DNA of 64,000 nucleotides from Microvelia longipes (GCA_018340805.1 JACMZG010001914.1:6909080-6973079), one strand, 5' to 3'; positions 1 to 11,872 are shown, counted from the first letter of the stretch. Program-made: numbers and translations. The notes: a model not told the origin generated them from the sequence alone.

Positions 1-466
1 GGCAAAAAAAAATAGAGAAGCATTTTTATAAGGGGATTTTTTTCTAGAATATTTTGACCCTATAAAATCTTTCTAAGGAAACTATTTTATAAAACTAAGC
101 GTTTTACTAAGCCCGCAATACAGAAGCATCTGTTTGGCGGGTTTAGTCTTATATTTCTGCCTGCGTACGTGAGTAACCCCATTTTCGGACTATTTCCAGT
201 GTTATTAATAACGGCTGTCCGCACCATTTTATCCGTTTCTTTAAGTCCGATTAATAGAGATTTTTAACAGTTTTTCTTTTAGTTTTCTCTTATCTTTGCT
301 TTCTTTAGAAGATACTTATGTTCAATCTTTTTCTACTAAGAAAAATTTTATTACTTTATTTTATATTAATTTTAATGCAATTAATTGTATTTTAATAAAT
401 TAACTGGAACTAAGTGACTTTTTTAAAGAACTCATAGAATCTGTACTATACGCAAGTTCATATTTT
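1..466. other. AT-rich sequence, nothing recognised
   Basis: No open frame of useful length, tandem repeat or familiar repeat boundary is visible here. The stretch ends where a dispersed repeat with a TATAGGAAAAGTATTG head begins. Confidence 0.5.
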
Positions 467-1060
467 TACTTTTCTTCATTCATACCGTTGGTATATAGGA
501 AAAGTATTGTGTTTGCAAAAAAATCCAATACCGGTGTCACCTGAATTATCCGTTTCAAGTGTATTTTAAGGCCTTGTAAGTGGTTAACACAAAGTTGTCT
601 GTCTGTGTATGTGTATGTATGTGTTAGTGTCTGTTATTATCGTAGCTCCCAGTGTATTTATGATATAATACGATATCCGAATAAAATCAGTTAAAAGCGT
701 CGGAAATTAATGCGAGGGAGCCAATGATTATTCCTGGATGTTAAACCACGCCCTCAGTTTCAAATCAGATCAACCTTATTGGTTCCTCAACACTATTTTC
801 CTGCGCTGTCAACTGATTTAGCCCTGTTTCGTATTTTAGGGAGTTTAAAACTTTAGAAACAAATCAGTCTAAAGGTTAAGTTCTGCTACCCGGAAAATAA
901 TTTTTGATGACGCCATTATCCACAATTATGAGTCAGCAAAAAATTATAAAACGCAAAAAATTTTTTGATTAATTTGAGATTTGGCATGCATTTAGCCATA
1001 AATTAGACTAACTGATGTGCCAAGTTTAATCTCATTATCAGTATTAGTTCAGTATAGGTC
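467..1060 (+). repeat. 5S-like dispersed repeat, head and body only
   Basis: This copy shows the family's markers in order: the head TATAGGAAAAGTATTGTG, the phrase AAGTTGTCTGTCTGT, then ATCGTAGCTCCCAGTGTATT, a GACG(T/C)CATTA block near 910 and CTCATTATCAGTATTAGTT near 1030. About 180 bases near 700-880 do not match other copies and may be an insertion. The 5S-like 3' segment seen in fuller copies (for example 53.2-53.9 kb) is missing, so the copy is 3' truncated. Confidence 0.7.
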
Positions 1061-1225
1061 AGACAGATAGGAGCATCAGTACCCGTATTTCAGAGCACTT
1101 AAATCAGAGCACTTAAAAATGATCGCAGGTTCTACGACCATGTCAATTCTGAAGGTCGCAAGAATGGTCCGTAAGTCCACATCAATTTAGAGTCCTTGAT
1201 TTTGCTAATAAAGGGCATATGCTAG

Positions 1226-1258
1226 GGCACTTTTGGCCTGAAAAGGCCAAAAGTCAAA
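1226..1258. other. Perfect hairpin in a GC-richer pocket
   Basis: ACTTTTGGCCT and AGGCCAAAAGT form an 11-bp inverted repeat with a very short loop. It lies in a locally GC-richer stretch between repeat copies. No T-run follows, so nothing marks it as a terminator. Confidence 0.4.
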
Positions 1259-1379
1259 GGCCATGAGAGGGGAAAGATCGCCCTTTCTACCGGCTCTCCT
1301 GAAGGTACCGCCCCCGCCTTTAACCAGTCTATCAGAACTAACCAATATCGTCAAATCGAAAATGAAGAGAACAAATTTT

Positions 1380-1660
1380 ACCGATTCTATTTAATTTTTA
1401 CGTATTTAATGTCTTTCTTATAATTATTTTCTGTTAATTTCTGATTTTCCTTTAATTATCTTTATTTATTTATAATTTTTTTATTGGTCTTTACATTTTT
1501 GTGTCTCATTTCTTTTTTTATAAACTTAACTGTTTTTAATTTTTATTATTAACAATTATTTGTACAGGCACTGATGATAGCATCATGATTGGTTGAAGGC
1601 GCTTTGAATAAATTAATAATTTTTTTGAAAGATTCTTCCCTTTGTTCCATTCATCCTAGG
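1380..1660 (+). repeat. Family A fragment with degenerate hammerhead-like core
   Basis: The block TTCTATTTAATTTTTACGTA matches the copy at 63.43 kb. It leads to CACTGATGATAGC (1569-1581) and a GGTTGAAGGCGCTTTGAATAAA tail, partly shared with the palindromic copies at 23.9, 29.7 and 54.8 kb. The core is degraded: GAAA has become GAAG and the stem is weak. It is single-armed, not palindromic. Confidence 0.6.
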
Positions 1661-2225
1661 AGAATACAACGTTTCTCGAATAAGATATTAAATTTGGAGA
1701 AAGCTGCACGACTTCGATTTGAAAAACCCTTCTAGAGTTATCGTTCGCCATAGATCTTGTACGTATATATAAATTTTTTCGGACATGTATTTATTGTATT
1801 AATAAGCCAAACTAAACCAGTAACCCCAACCCTCCGCGTCAACTTCTGTCACAACCTCATAAGCGTAATTTTTATTAAGAAAATTCACTAGAATGGTAAT
1901 TTTAGTCGATTTTTTCACTTAGTCCAAATTCCGGCCCCGTGACGTTTTGATGTCACCTTCACCCTGAATCTTGACAGGAGGGGCTCTATTACATTTAATT
2001 CATCTCACGCGAAGTCTGCCGCCCCCATTCCCCCATCAGCCCTATAAAGTTTTATCCTCACTAAATATTACCAGCGGGATTCAAGCTTGAAATAAATATC
2101 TGTATAAACCTCTCCCTCCCTCCCACTAGACTGAGATTGTTAAATCGATATAATCCAGAAAGGGAATTATTTTTTCTTTATTTTATTTATAATAAAAAAT
2201 TGTTATTATGTATTCATAATAAATT
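1661..2225. other. Unclassified AT-rich spacer
   Basis: I see no gene, tandem array or repeat boundary in this stretch. Confidence 0.4.
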
Positions 2226-2815
2226 TCAATTATGAATAGATATTTTCATAACTATATATCCATTACATGGACCATACAGACCATAATATGGTCCATACTA
2301 CCATTACAAGGACAATATAGAACACTAATGAACCATACAAAGCATAATATGGACCATATAGAGCATTATATGGACCATACAGAGCATACTATGGACCATA
2401 CATACTATTACATGGACTATATGAATCATTAAATGGACAAAACAGACCACTAAATGAACCATTAAAAAAAATTAAATGGACCATACAGATCATAAAATGT
2501 ACCATACATAATACTACGTGGATTATATAAAGCATTAAATGGACAAAACAGACCACTAAATGAACCATTCGAAAAACTTAAATGGACCATACAGAGCATA
2601 TGGACTATGCATACTATTTCATGGAATATTTAAAGCATTAAATAGACAAAACAGACCACTAAATGAACGATTCAATAAAATTAAATGGACCATACAGATT
2701 ATAATATGGACCATACGTACTATTAAATGGACTACATACAGCATTGAATGGCCTATACAGACCACTAAATGAACCATCTAAACAATTACATGGACCAAAC
2801 AGACCCCATTTATTT
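2226..2815 (+). repeat. Minisatellite, ATGGACCATACAGA units in a ~104-bp higher-order period
   Basis: Variants of ATGGACCATACAGANCAT recur every 15-20 bases. From about 2430 the repeats are organised in a longer period: the landmark AAATGGACAAAACAGACCAC recurs near 2433, 2537 and 2640, about 104 bp apart. Short open frames across the array reflect repetition, not a gene. Confidence 0.85.
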
Positions 2816-3060
2816 TTAATTAGGTAACAATAACATTGTGACTGTGCAAAAAAGCAAGTGAGCACTTGCTTCTACTATGGTTGTACTCAGTACTTATTTT
2901 TACGTTTTACCATTTATTCTGTAGGGAAAGATGCTGAATATACATGCTGAATAACAATAATAAAATATTAGCATTCACAATAACAATATTTATAGTTTAA
3001 AAAAATAGGAAAGTAATAATAATAAGTGAAATAAAATAATTCTAATAATAATAATAATTC
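2816..3060. other. AT-rich spacer with AATAATAAT runs
   Basis: Short simple-sequence stretches near 2950-3058; nothing else is recognised. Confidence 0.4.
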
Positions 3061-3062
3061 CT

Positions 3063-3140
3063 ACACCGAGTCCTGTATCTCAATGGTATAGCACTCGCCT
3101 TCCGACCTGGAGGTCGAGAGTTCAAATCCAGTCGGGGGAG
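3063..3140 (+). other. tRNA-like sequence (SINE head or tRNA pseudogene)
   Basis: TATCTCAATGGTATAGCA resembles a pol III A box, and GAGTTCAAATCC about 40 bases later resembles a B box (GGTTCRANNCC). GTCC near the 5' edge can pair with GGAC next to a 3' CA. The T arm and anticodon arm do not pair properly, so it is not a functional tRNA. A tRNA-derived SINE head or tRNA pseudogene is the likely origin. Confidence 0.5.
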
Positions 3141-3400
3141 GACCATAATATGAGGTTATACCTTTTACCGTACAAGGTTTTACGTGGTTACCTTGGCTGC
3201 TATTACGCAAATGCGTGGTCAGTTCCTGTTTCATCTGAGGCAAGTCTTGATCCACATTTCCGTAGTCTCCAGCTCACGGAATATTAAGGTTTTGCTGGCT
3301 GATGGAGATGAAGGTCAGGAAGATATACTGAGACTTTGTAAGTCCGAAAACTTAGTCAGTGAAAGTGATGGCGGCGACACGAGTAACGTAAGTGACTAGG
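3141..3400 (+). other. Unclassified sequence downstream of the tRNA-like head
   Basis: This could be the body of a tRNA-derived element. The 71-codon frame at 3184-3399 lacks an ATG start or any recognisable domain and I do not call it a gene. Confidence 0.3.
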
Positions 3401-3830
3401 AACAAAGTGCTCGGTTCTTGAAGACAGACGTTTCCCAGTAGCACTGCGGAACTTTGACTTTCAGGTCAGGGCTATAGAATGAGTTTGTGAACACTGTAGT
3501 TGGGGTTGCCAGAGTTCTTTGTTGGGTGGGGCTGAACTAGCCAGAGCGGTGAGCCTAGCTAGAGTCTGGTGATGCTAGAGGATCTGATGAAATTGGTGAG
3601 AGAGGTTGAACAAGGAAGGGACAGTGAGAATTAATGTGATCACAGGAGCTAGTAAGACTAGATGACCTAAGCACACTGTGGACTGGTAGTCGGTGCTAGC
3701 TAGAGCGGTGAGGCAAACCAGAGTCTAGCTGGTTTAGATGAGCTAGCTGCGACCCTAGCCTGAGCAGTGAGTTTGCTACTAGATGAACTGGGCACTCTGT
3801 GACTAGTCACACGTGCCACTATGTACGGAA
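3400..3830 (+). repeat. Degenerate tandem repeat around GCTAGAGCGGTGAG
   Basis: GCCAGAGCGGTGAGCC, GCTAGCTAGAGCGGTGAG and CCTGAGCAGTGAG recur with irregular spacing (near 3537, 3696 and 3760), with ACTAGATGA.CT.(A/G)GCAC segments between. This suggests an old, diverged array. The flank AGGAACAAAGTGCTCG resembles AGGAACAACGTGCTCG at 14.67 kb, so it may belong to a dispersed repeat. Confidence 0.4.
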
Positions 3831-4413
3831 ATTGTGCTTCCTAGATAATTGGGTTCATACAAATTAAGTACAAAATTAATTAGAATGCAGCGAGGTTTTT
3901 GTAATGATAAGTGACTGCCGAGAATAAAAATAATGAATTTACTGTCTTTGAAACAGCAAAGCGAGTCCGAAGACGTGTTTTAATAAATTTGGAGATTTTT
4001 TTATATTTTGATGTCTAGAGGAAAAGTTGAGAGGTACAACCTGCCCGTTTTTGTTTATTATTAATACCACAATAAGTAAAGCTATTTTATGGACATTATT
4101 AGTTTAAATGTGAACAAAGTTTTTTACCAAACGTCTTAAAAAAAGCACTTCTCTCAAGTAAATATTTTTATAAAAGTTCTTAAAGAAAAGAAAATAGAAA
4201 ATTTGTATCTCTTAAAACAACATCTTTAAAACTTCACCTCAGATGCTTTATTATTAAATTGAAGAGTTTTCTCTTGTCAGGAGAAAAAAAATTTAAAGAA
4301 TTTTCTCCGCTTATTTCATCAACGCTTCTTCGTTTTTATGAATAAAGTGAGGTTACAGGAATACAAATTATCTCATTGGTTCTGATACCATAAGAAGGTG
4401 TAACTTAAAATAT
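3831..4413. other. Unclassified AT-rich spacer
   Basis: No gene or repeat structure is recognised. Confidence 0.4.
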
Positions 4414-4504
4414 TGAGTCAATACGAGAGTCTGTCCCAAAAAACTGAGTCAATACGAGAGTCTGTCCCAAAAACTGAGTCAATACGAGAGTCTGTCCCAA
4501 AAAC
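4414..4504 (+). repeat. 30-bp tandem triplication
   Basis: TGAGTCAATACGAGAGTCTG plus TCCCAAAA is repeated three times, with starts at 4414, 4445 and 4475. The copies are identical apart from one base in an A run, so the expansion is recent or homogenised. Confidence 0.9.
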
Positions 4505-4798
4505 TATTTCATTTTGATTAGTCCCTAAATAAAAAAAGATTTACTCCACTTGCGCTGTCCTATTCATAGTATTTAAAATATTGTTTTTATTTATCAAGAC
4601 CAATACGTTTAACTCTTTTCTGTTAAGCGCTTTTTCACTATGTAAATAACGCTTTTTTATAGAAATTCTTATGTTATTGAGCAAACCTTACAGTCGTCTC
4701 TTTTGAAACAAAGAAGTTTTTTTTTTTTTTAATTAAATTCCGGAGGAAATAATTTCCTAGGTACTTAGACCTGGTATGTGGGTCCATTGTACCTGAAT

Positions 4799-4824
4799 CC
4801 GGAGAAGATGGAAGAATTATATAT

Positions 4825-4889
<65 letters not shown>

Positions 4890-4890
4890 A
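4799..4890. repeat. (AT)n microsatellite
   Basis: About 60 bases of uninterrupted alternating AT follow a TATATTATATATTATAT phase-slipped start. The flank to 5150 contains nothing recognisable. Confidence 0.95.
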
Positions 4891-5159
4891 AGAAGAATAC
4901 ATAATATTTAAGATAATGTTGTAGATGTGAGATAAAAGGAAATAAATTTAAAAGGAGAGTCACTGCGTTTCTTCCATTTTCTTAAAAATTCAAGTAGAAT
5001 GACAAAATCTTAATAACTTATCAGTTTCTATTTCTTTTAACTGGTCTGGTTCAAAATAAAATAAGTTGAAATTTAGCCAACGTTGTTGGTTCGAAGCAGG
5101 ACACGACCCAATGAGATGAACTGGTGTTCTTTGCAGAATCTACATAACGGTCCATTTTT

Positions 5160-6030
5160 TCCATTTAGTCCAGTGTTACTAATCTCTTAACATCAGCTAA
5201 AATGCCGCAAGATCTAACCGTTCCCCAATGGAACTTTGAGCGAAATTGGTCTTATTCTATCCCATCTAGGACCGAGTGGAAGAATATAAATTGGGATCCC
5301 AAAAGAGATTGTGAATTGTTGTTCACTGATGGTTCAAGGATTATAGACAGATCTGGAGCAGGCATGTTTTGTGATGACCCCAGGCATGAAATTGGCATTA
5401 GCCTAGGAGCTTATGCTACTGTTTTTCAAGCAGAAGTATATGCAATTTTAGGATTCGCTCAGGTTCTCTTAAGTGAATCAAAGGTAGATAAAAATATTAT
5501 CTTATATACAGACAGTCAGGCAGCGTTAAAAGCCCTTACCAACCCTAAGAGTAACTCTAAACTGGTATCCGAATGTAAGTCCACTCTTAATAAACTGGGC
5601 CAAAGCAATCATTTACAGATCATTTGGGTACCAGGTCATAGGCGCTGACCGTCTGGCCCGTTCAGGATCAAGCCCAATCCCAATATGCCCAGAGCCTGTT
5701 ATAGGCATTCCAAAATGCGTAATAAGAACCCAACTGAAACAGTCTTTGAGAAATGCCTTTAAAGAAGAATGGCTCACCTGGGTTGAGACAATCAAAACTT
5801 ATGCTTTCTGGCCCTTGTCAGGAACGCACTAAGCTCATTTTATCACTAAGCAAAGGAGCTTGCCACGACTTAACTGGAATTCTTACAGGAAATTGCAGAC
5901 TCAATAGACATCAGCATCTAATGGGTCTAGTGAACAAAGAAGTAAATTCCGCTACAACACTAAATATCCACGGAGGCTCCAATTTTAAAAGAATCTATCT
6001 GCATTTAACATTTTTTGCCTGAGCGTTTCT
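5160..6030 (+). pseudogene. Non-LTR retrotransposon 3' remnant: RNase H domain and C-terminal tail
   Basis: The open part (5202-5648, 148 codons) is an RNase H type I domain, which removes RNA from RNA:DNA hybrids during retrotransposition. Acidic motifs are FTDGS (D43), QAEVYAI (E78) and YTDSQAA (D104), followed by WVPGH (142-146). The usual stretch carrying the fourth acidic residue is missing: the frame stops at 5646-5648, but ADRLARSGS follows at once in the next frame, indicating a small deletion. Shifted frames downstream keep a LTGNCRLNRHQHLMGL segment typical of the C terminus of I/Jockey/R1-type LINEs. Upstream reverse transcriptase is absent. The clade is not certain. Confidence 0.85.
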
Positions 6031-6277
6031 TTTAAGAACCTCTATTATTTTGGTAAACCGTGATAAATTTTATAAACAAAGTTAGTAACATATTTTTTAC
6101 ATTAACTTGATGCAACAAATATTAACATCTTTTACTTTCTAAATTCAGTCAATTTTTGAAGATGTTCAACTTTCCTAATGCAAATAAATAGTTATATTTA
6201 ACAATTATCTTTAAAAAATTTGCTTTTATCTACTTCATAATAATTTAATTACAAAACATGTCGTGTTTTCACGCTTG

Positions 6278-6390
6278 GAAATCCATTTCTTGCTTAAGGT
6301 TCCGGTTTATGCTTTATATCTTGAGCTCAATTATCAGGCACTGTTCGTAACTAATTTTTTCTGTATGTTTCATGGAAAGAGCTTATATAA
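6278..6390 (-). repeat. Relic of tRNA-derived family F
   Basis: ATTTCTTGCTTAAGGTTCCG, a CATGCTTTA-like segment, and AGGCACTGTTCGTAACTAA match the central part of family F copies at 50.2, 56.3 and, in reverse, 33.6 kb. The surrounding elements are lost. Confidence 0.55.
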
Positions 6391-9027
6391 AAAAAAAATG
6401 AATTTGATTTCAACGTCAAATTTAATTTCAATTTTACATCTTAAAAGTTTTGATTTTAATTTATACTAATAAAATTTTACGATAAGAAGTAAGTTTGTCT
6501 TTATTTATTTATATAAAGAACTATTAAAATAAATTTTAACCTAAAAACATTAAAATCTAATACAAATGTAATTGTTTGCAATAAATTAGTAAAATGGCCC
6601 CATTTTAAAATCACCCAAGCCTATAGAATATACGTCTAAATTTATCCGAATTCTTTGCGTCTTTAGAAAACATTTGTGGTCCCTTTCAAGTCCATATATT
6701 AAGTTAATGGACTGTTTTTAAAACTTAATGGACGGATTGGTTTATAAAGAGTTTTAGAACGCTTTAAAATCTCTTGGAAACGTAAGCCTTAAATAGTCGT
6801 AAACAGTAGATTTCAGTTTTATATTTATAGAAATTTAAATTCTTTTAAGTTTCAAAACGTTTTGTTTAAATTTATTATGTTTGAAATGTATTTAGTTTTT
6901 AAGTTGTAAAAGTTTGGAAGAATTTCATTCATACTGTTGGTTATTAGATTAAATACTCTTAAATTACCGCTTTATTGTCTAATTAGCGCCTCTCTAATGT
7001 CTAGTTAACATAGGGAGGTAAAACTCAACAGCCTAATCACACCACATGATATTTTCAGCAGTTTAAATCTACTTATAGATTTAACTTTACTCTCTTTGTT
7101 GGCAACACTACATATTTCCTATAAACTACTTGATTCTGGCCGGCCATCTTGTCTTCGGCTAACAGTCACCATATTATGAATTATCTGTTTTTTATTATGT
7201 TTCACAAGTTTTACTTAGTTATTTAGAGTGCTTCGGTCAATATTTGTAGCAGTGATGTTGCCCAGACCCGTATTACTTCATGTCTCTACAAGCTGGATCG
7301 TTTCAGAGAATGCCTTAATGAGACTCGTAAATTGCGTGTCATCTTCTTCTAGGGTCTGTTTTCATTAGCCATTCTATGTCTTACTGCCCTTTTGGGCATA
7401 ATTATCAACTCTATTGGCGAGTTTCTACACTATGCTTAATGGGCCTATGGCGATTATCCACCATGATACATACACTGGCCGTTTTAAAACGGCTTTTTTA
7501 TCTACGGTTTTTGCCGAAAGCAGCTTCAACCTTTCTTTTGGTAAGAAGAGAGAAAAATATTTGAGGTAGCCCATAGCCTATTTTTCATCCATTTATTTTT
7601 GTGGGAAGTCTTGTTCCTTCACTATAGAAACTTTTCCCCTTATTCAGTTGTTAGAGCCATTGCAAAGTGAATGTTATTATTCTGATTTTTTGTTAAATAA
7701 ACAGTGAAAGCGCTGTGTTACATAAACATCGCATACTGTTCTTTACGGTACATTTCCCGCATGAGTGTGAATGACATTATAGCTTCAAAAATAAGCTAAA
7801 AAAGAGCTAAAACCAAAACAATGATGTGAAAGTTTTATTTTTACAGATTCCATAAAACTATACGATCACGAGATAGGTAGTCTCGAGGAGATAATCTGCA
7901 GCCGAGATGAAACCTGAGTCATTTGTATGAATAATGGAACACCAACTAAGAGCTTTTAGAGGTGAGATTCTGCTTTTTATTTTCTCCCAGTTTAAGAAGG
8001 TTTTATGGGTGAATAATATGTTATTAGGGGGAGAGGTGTTATCTTAGGTTGTTCGGGTGAGAAATACCAGTAAAAGATTTCACAACCAGGCGCTTAGACT
8101 TCCTGACTTATGGTAACAAATACAGCTTTTAAAATCACCTGGAATTTAAGCTTTGTACTCCTTTGCAAAAAAAAGGAGAGAGGAAAAAATCTTTCTGATA
8201 GTGAAAATTCTTTAACATTTTAGAGAAAAATCTACTGATGTACTGCGTCCGGTAAAGGGCAAAACATCCTCTTTTCCGTAGGTTCCAAAAAACGTTTTTT
8301 CTTTGTCAGGGAGTTATAGATTATAGCCGGAGGCACCTCGACCACTATTTGCATCTTTATGGTGTAAACCCCCCCAAAGTTAGCTACCACATCGGTTAGA
8401 CGCTCCTAAATAATGAAAAGCCATATAGTTTGAGTCTTTGTCCCTCTTTCTCTCCCGTTTCCTTTTTACATATTTTTTACCTTCCACCACTCAAAACATA
8501 AAAAAACATCCAACGTAGAGAAAGATATAAAAATGAACATATTGCCTTCTTTTTTCTATGTCCGATAAAAATATAACATAACAACATAAACAAACAACGT
8601 AACTATATAAGTATTAGAGATAACTTTTTTCTAACTTTAAATTATGCATCATGTATTAAGTAATTATACGATATATACTGTGTTAGACAGATATAAAGCT
8701 ATGAATTATAATTTTAAATGAGTATTTTATACCATTTAATCAACTTGTTTAAAAACCATCTCATCATTTGTTACTCATTTATATGTTCATTACTAAATAA
8801 AAAACCATTATTTTCAATGTTTTCGTAAAAACAGTGTGACAGTAGCGTTCGATATTTTAGGTGTTTGTTTCGACGGTTGGCAATTTAACCATTTTTGTTA
8901 AAAAAATACTTTTCTTTAATTATATTTTAGTATTAAAGCAAAGTATTATGTTTACACTAATAATCTAAAAACGAGAATTCACGTGAATAATCCGTTGTTT
9001 TTGTTGAATTATTAGATGTTTTCAATA
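6391..9027. other. 2.6 kb with no recognised feature
   Basis: The region is AT-rich unique-looking sequence. Short open frames such as 7376-7564 have no domain, codon bias or splice-site support that I can see. A diverged exon cannot be excluded. Confidence 0.4.
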
Positions 9028-9669
9028 TAGTCCAAGAGCCTGACCTAAAAAACGTACTCATTTTGTACTACTTCAAACCAAATTATTCTGAAAATATACC
9101 TTAAATTGTGAAGAAAAAGCATAGTCTGTCCATCCAGAATGGAGCCTTTTATATGATTGCGCATGCTCAAAATTTTATAAAAGTCGTGTGAAAACATGAG
9201 GAGACCTTTTTTTTAAAGCTGATGAAATTTCCTATAAAATAAGTATTTTTATTGTCAAATTTGGATAAATACAACCAAAGCTATGATATTTCCTAAATGG
9301 CTCAAAAATGCACGAAAAATCAATACGCTGACATAAATTAATCATTTTTTTGGTGTTTTTAAAAGAGCCATAACTTTGGTTGCAGTCATCTGATTTTGGT
9401 GATTAAAGACTCGTTTTACAGAAAATTTTATCAGCTTTATAAATTATATCTTCATTTTTTGAACACGACTTGCAGGGAGCCACTTATTGCAAGAAAACTT
9501 GAATAAGTGCGACTTTATAAAATTTTAAGCATGTGCAATCATATGAAAGGCTCCACTCTGGATGGACAGACTATGCTTTTCCTTCATAATTTAAGGTATA
9601 TTTTCAGAATAATTTGGTTTGATGTAGTACAAAATGAGTCACATTTTTTCAGGTCCGGCTCTTGGACCA
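9028..9669. mobile_element. Family C palindromic inverted-repeat element, copy 1
   Basis: The two ends are long imperfect inverted repeats. The left begins TAGTCCAAGAGCCTGACCT and the right ends AGGTCCGGCTCTTGGACCA, and pairing continues through ACTCATTTTGTAC, the GCATAGTCTGTCCATCC block and beyond for over 200 bases each side. TA flanks both ends, consistent with a TA target duplication as in mariner-like MITEs. It has no coding capacity. A second copy lies at 24.56-25.31 kb. Confidence 0.75.
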
Positions 9670-9759
9670 TAGTTCTTCTGGTGGTTTTCACTCAGTTGTC
9701 TGAATTTATGAGTGTCAGTAATTATTAATGTAAAATTAATGACTGCATAAAATCTTTTG

Positions 9760-10290
9760 TTTAGTAAAAAACGGATAAGTTATAGGATCAATATAAAATT
9801 CGGCATTCAGGTAGTACTGAATAATACTATCAAATGTGATTAGGTTTTATCTTATTATCAGCATTAGATAATATGATAATAATTATTATTTTTATTGAAT
9901 GACAATAATTATTATTTTTATTGAATGACTTGTATAAGGTTTTAAACAAATAATCATAAAGAAGTCTAATTAAGTTTAAATTTAGTACAAGTATATACAT
10001 TTAAGCAATAAATAAGTATTTTAAGTTTTATTCCAATAATTTTAGTATAGCTATGGTTTTTATTAAATGACTAATGTCTGAGCAATGTTAGTACCTGGAT
10101 GGGAGACTGCTGGAAATAAAATGATGTAATAACTCAGGACTCGCTTTGCTCGTCTGCAGTATACTTGTTCTAAAGTATAATTTAGATGGTTTCAATACCT
10201 TGAGGGGGGAGCTAGGCGAGCCCAAAATGTTTAGGATAGGCGTAGCGAGTTATATATGATGAGGACAGGTTCCAACGTACCTTAAACCTA
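9760..10290 (+). repeat. 5S-like dispersed repeat, 3' part
   Basis: This copy carries CTTATTATCAGCATTAG, the AATTTAGTACAAGTATATAC block and a 5S-like segment at 10078-10116. After that comes a TCGCTTTGCTCGTCTGCAGTATA variant of the GAGCGAAGCGAG module and an end resembling GATGAGGACAGGTTCCAACG. A 28-bp unit (AATAATTATTATTTTTATTG) is duplicated at 9885-9930. Confidence 0.65.
10078..10116 (+). promoter_or_regulatory. 5S rRNA-like internal control region
   Basis: GTTAGTACCTGGATGGGAGA is nearly identical to the intermediate element and box C region of metazoan 5S rRNA, followed by CTGCTGGAA. It is the closest match to 5S in the window. In 5S genes this region binds TFIIIA; activity here is inference. 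Confidence 0.7.
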
Positions 10291-10916
10291 ATTTTTATTC
10301 TTCTTTCACATAAGGTGTGTTTGTGCCTTCATTAAGACTACAATTTTTTCCTGACTTTATATTTTTGAGCTTAACTAAGTGTAAAGGGTAAAATTAAATA
10401 AGCGAAGTTCTGAGACTTACAAAATGTATTTCAGTTAAAGAAAAGTCTACCAAAAATTCTTGATTTCACACAAAAGCCAAACATACAGTACATATTTATC
10501 TTAACTATTATATGAAAGCACATTCTACACGTCAGTTTATCTTGCATTATTGAATCAGTGTCTACGTACATAACATGGGCTTGTAGTCATATATTTGACC
10601 ATCGTTTATATATATATATATATACAATTCAATCATAATGAATGAAACCATCTTTCCTAAAAAGTTAACAAATTAACATAATAACTTGTTTTGTTTTCAC
10701 AAAAGCCGATGGGTCGTTTTAAAAGGAAACCTAAGATAACATTATTAGTAATAAGTTTTTATACTAAAACCCTCAAGACAATATCAAATATTTACCTAAT
10801 TAATAGAACTTAGGTTTAGAAGTTTTGTTTTATTATAAGTTTTAAAAGAAAGGATCGATCCTAGTAGCCAGCGGCTATTAATTAAAATAAATGTGTCGAG
10901 AGTTTCATATCAGATA
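10291..10916. other. AT-rich spacer with a short (AT)n tract
   Basis: An (AT)n run lies at about 10608-10623. Nothing else is recognised. Confidence 0.4.
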
Positions 10917-11095
10917 AAGATATTGGGTACGGGGTACCTCGGAACTTTTCCTCATCACATTAGATTTTCTACAACATAGATTACCACAACTACACTCGAA
11001 GATTGATTTTTGTATCAAGTTTTATCTCTAGAAATAATACGCTGGTAGCTAACAGACACACACACATTCACATACACACACAATCAAATAAACCT
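10917..11095 (-). repeat. 5S-like repeat fragment, both ends joined
   Basis: GGGTACGGGGTACCTCGGAA followed by CTTTTCCTCATCACAT is the family's 3' end in reverse. It is followed by the GATTGATTTTTGTATCAAG and ACACACACATTC blocks of the 5' half, so the middle is deleted. Confidence 0.6.
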
Positions 11096-11395
11096 ACATA
11101 TATCCCAAGTAAAAAGTAATAGACATGATCTTCATTTAAACATTAATCTTAAAATAGTTACATTACTTGTCATTGAGATTGTATTATTTAGTAATTTCAA
11201 CCGATACAAGAGTATTAAAATTAGATAAAAATGGTAAAGAAACGTCTTTGTATAAAAAGACGAATAATTATTACATTCATTTGAACTAAATTGTATTGTA
11301 TGATGTATCACGGAACCAAAATTAACAAACATACATTTTACAGCATTGCAACCTATATCTAAAAGATTATAGACCAAGAGCACAGGGGTGTTTTG

Positions 11396-11628
11396 TTAAT
11401 AAAAAGTGTAATGGCTGGAACCGGTCTCAATTTTTCGTAAATACCTTCCTGAACAAGGATCTGCAATTCTGCCGACTCGTATCGGATGGGTGTCCCAGGC
11501 AGAACGCAATTTAGGGGTCAAAGGTTCTGCCTGGGACGCCCATCTGATACGAGTCGGTAGAATTGCAGATCCTTGTTCAGGAGGTATTTACGAAAAATTG
11601 AGACCGTTCCAGCCATTACTGTTTGTTA
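11396..11628. repeat. Inverted repeat, ~110-bp arms
   Basis: TAATGGCTGGAACCGGTCTC at the left is mirrored by the right arm ending GACCGTTCCAGCCATTA. The arms run through TTTTTCGTAAATACCT, GAACAAGGATCTGCAATTCT, CGACTCGTATC and CAGGCAGAAC, separated by about 20 bases. The 91-codon frame at 11490-11765 reads through the repeat and is not a credible gene. Confidence 0.85.
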
Positions 11629-11654
11629 ACTTGGGTGGTACTTTGACCTGTAAG

Positions 11655-11728
11655 TGCGTTCTGCCTGGGACGACAATCCGATACGAGTCTGCAGAATTGC
11701 AGATCCTTGTTCAGGAAGGTACAAGGCA
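11655..11728 (+). repeat. Third copy of the same unit, direct to the right arm
   Basis: TTCTGCCTGGGACGACAATC and GCAGAATTGCAGATCCTTGT repeat the right arm about 130 bases downstream. The unit is therefore present twice directly and once inverted. Confidence 0.85.
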
Positions 11729-11829
11729 CTTAGAAGAGGTCCTTAAAACATGTGATGAAACTTAGGATTCAGGCGAAACCCCGGTTTTGAATATTTAGTG
11801 GCAAAACACAAATCGCCTTTTCCAATATC

Positions 11830-11834
<5 letters not shown>

Positions 11835-11872
<38 letters not shown>

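Noticed and set aside
3063..3140. Functional tRNA gene
   Set aside because: The A and B boxes are recognisable, but the anticodon and T stems do not pair and the anticodon loop is not seven bases.
10078..10116. Genuine 5S rRNA gene
   Set aside because: Only the internal control region matches; the 5' and 3' thirds that form helix I of 5S rRNA are absent.
11490..11765. 91-codon frame
   Set aside because: It reads through an inverted/direct repeat unit; the repetition explains the peptide.
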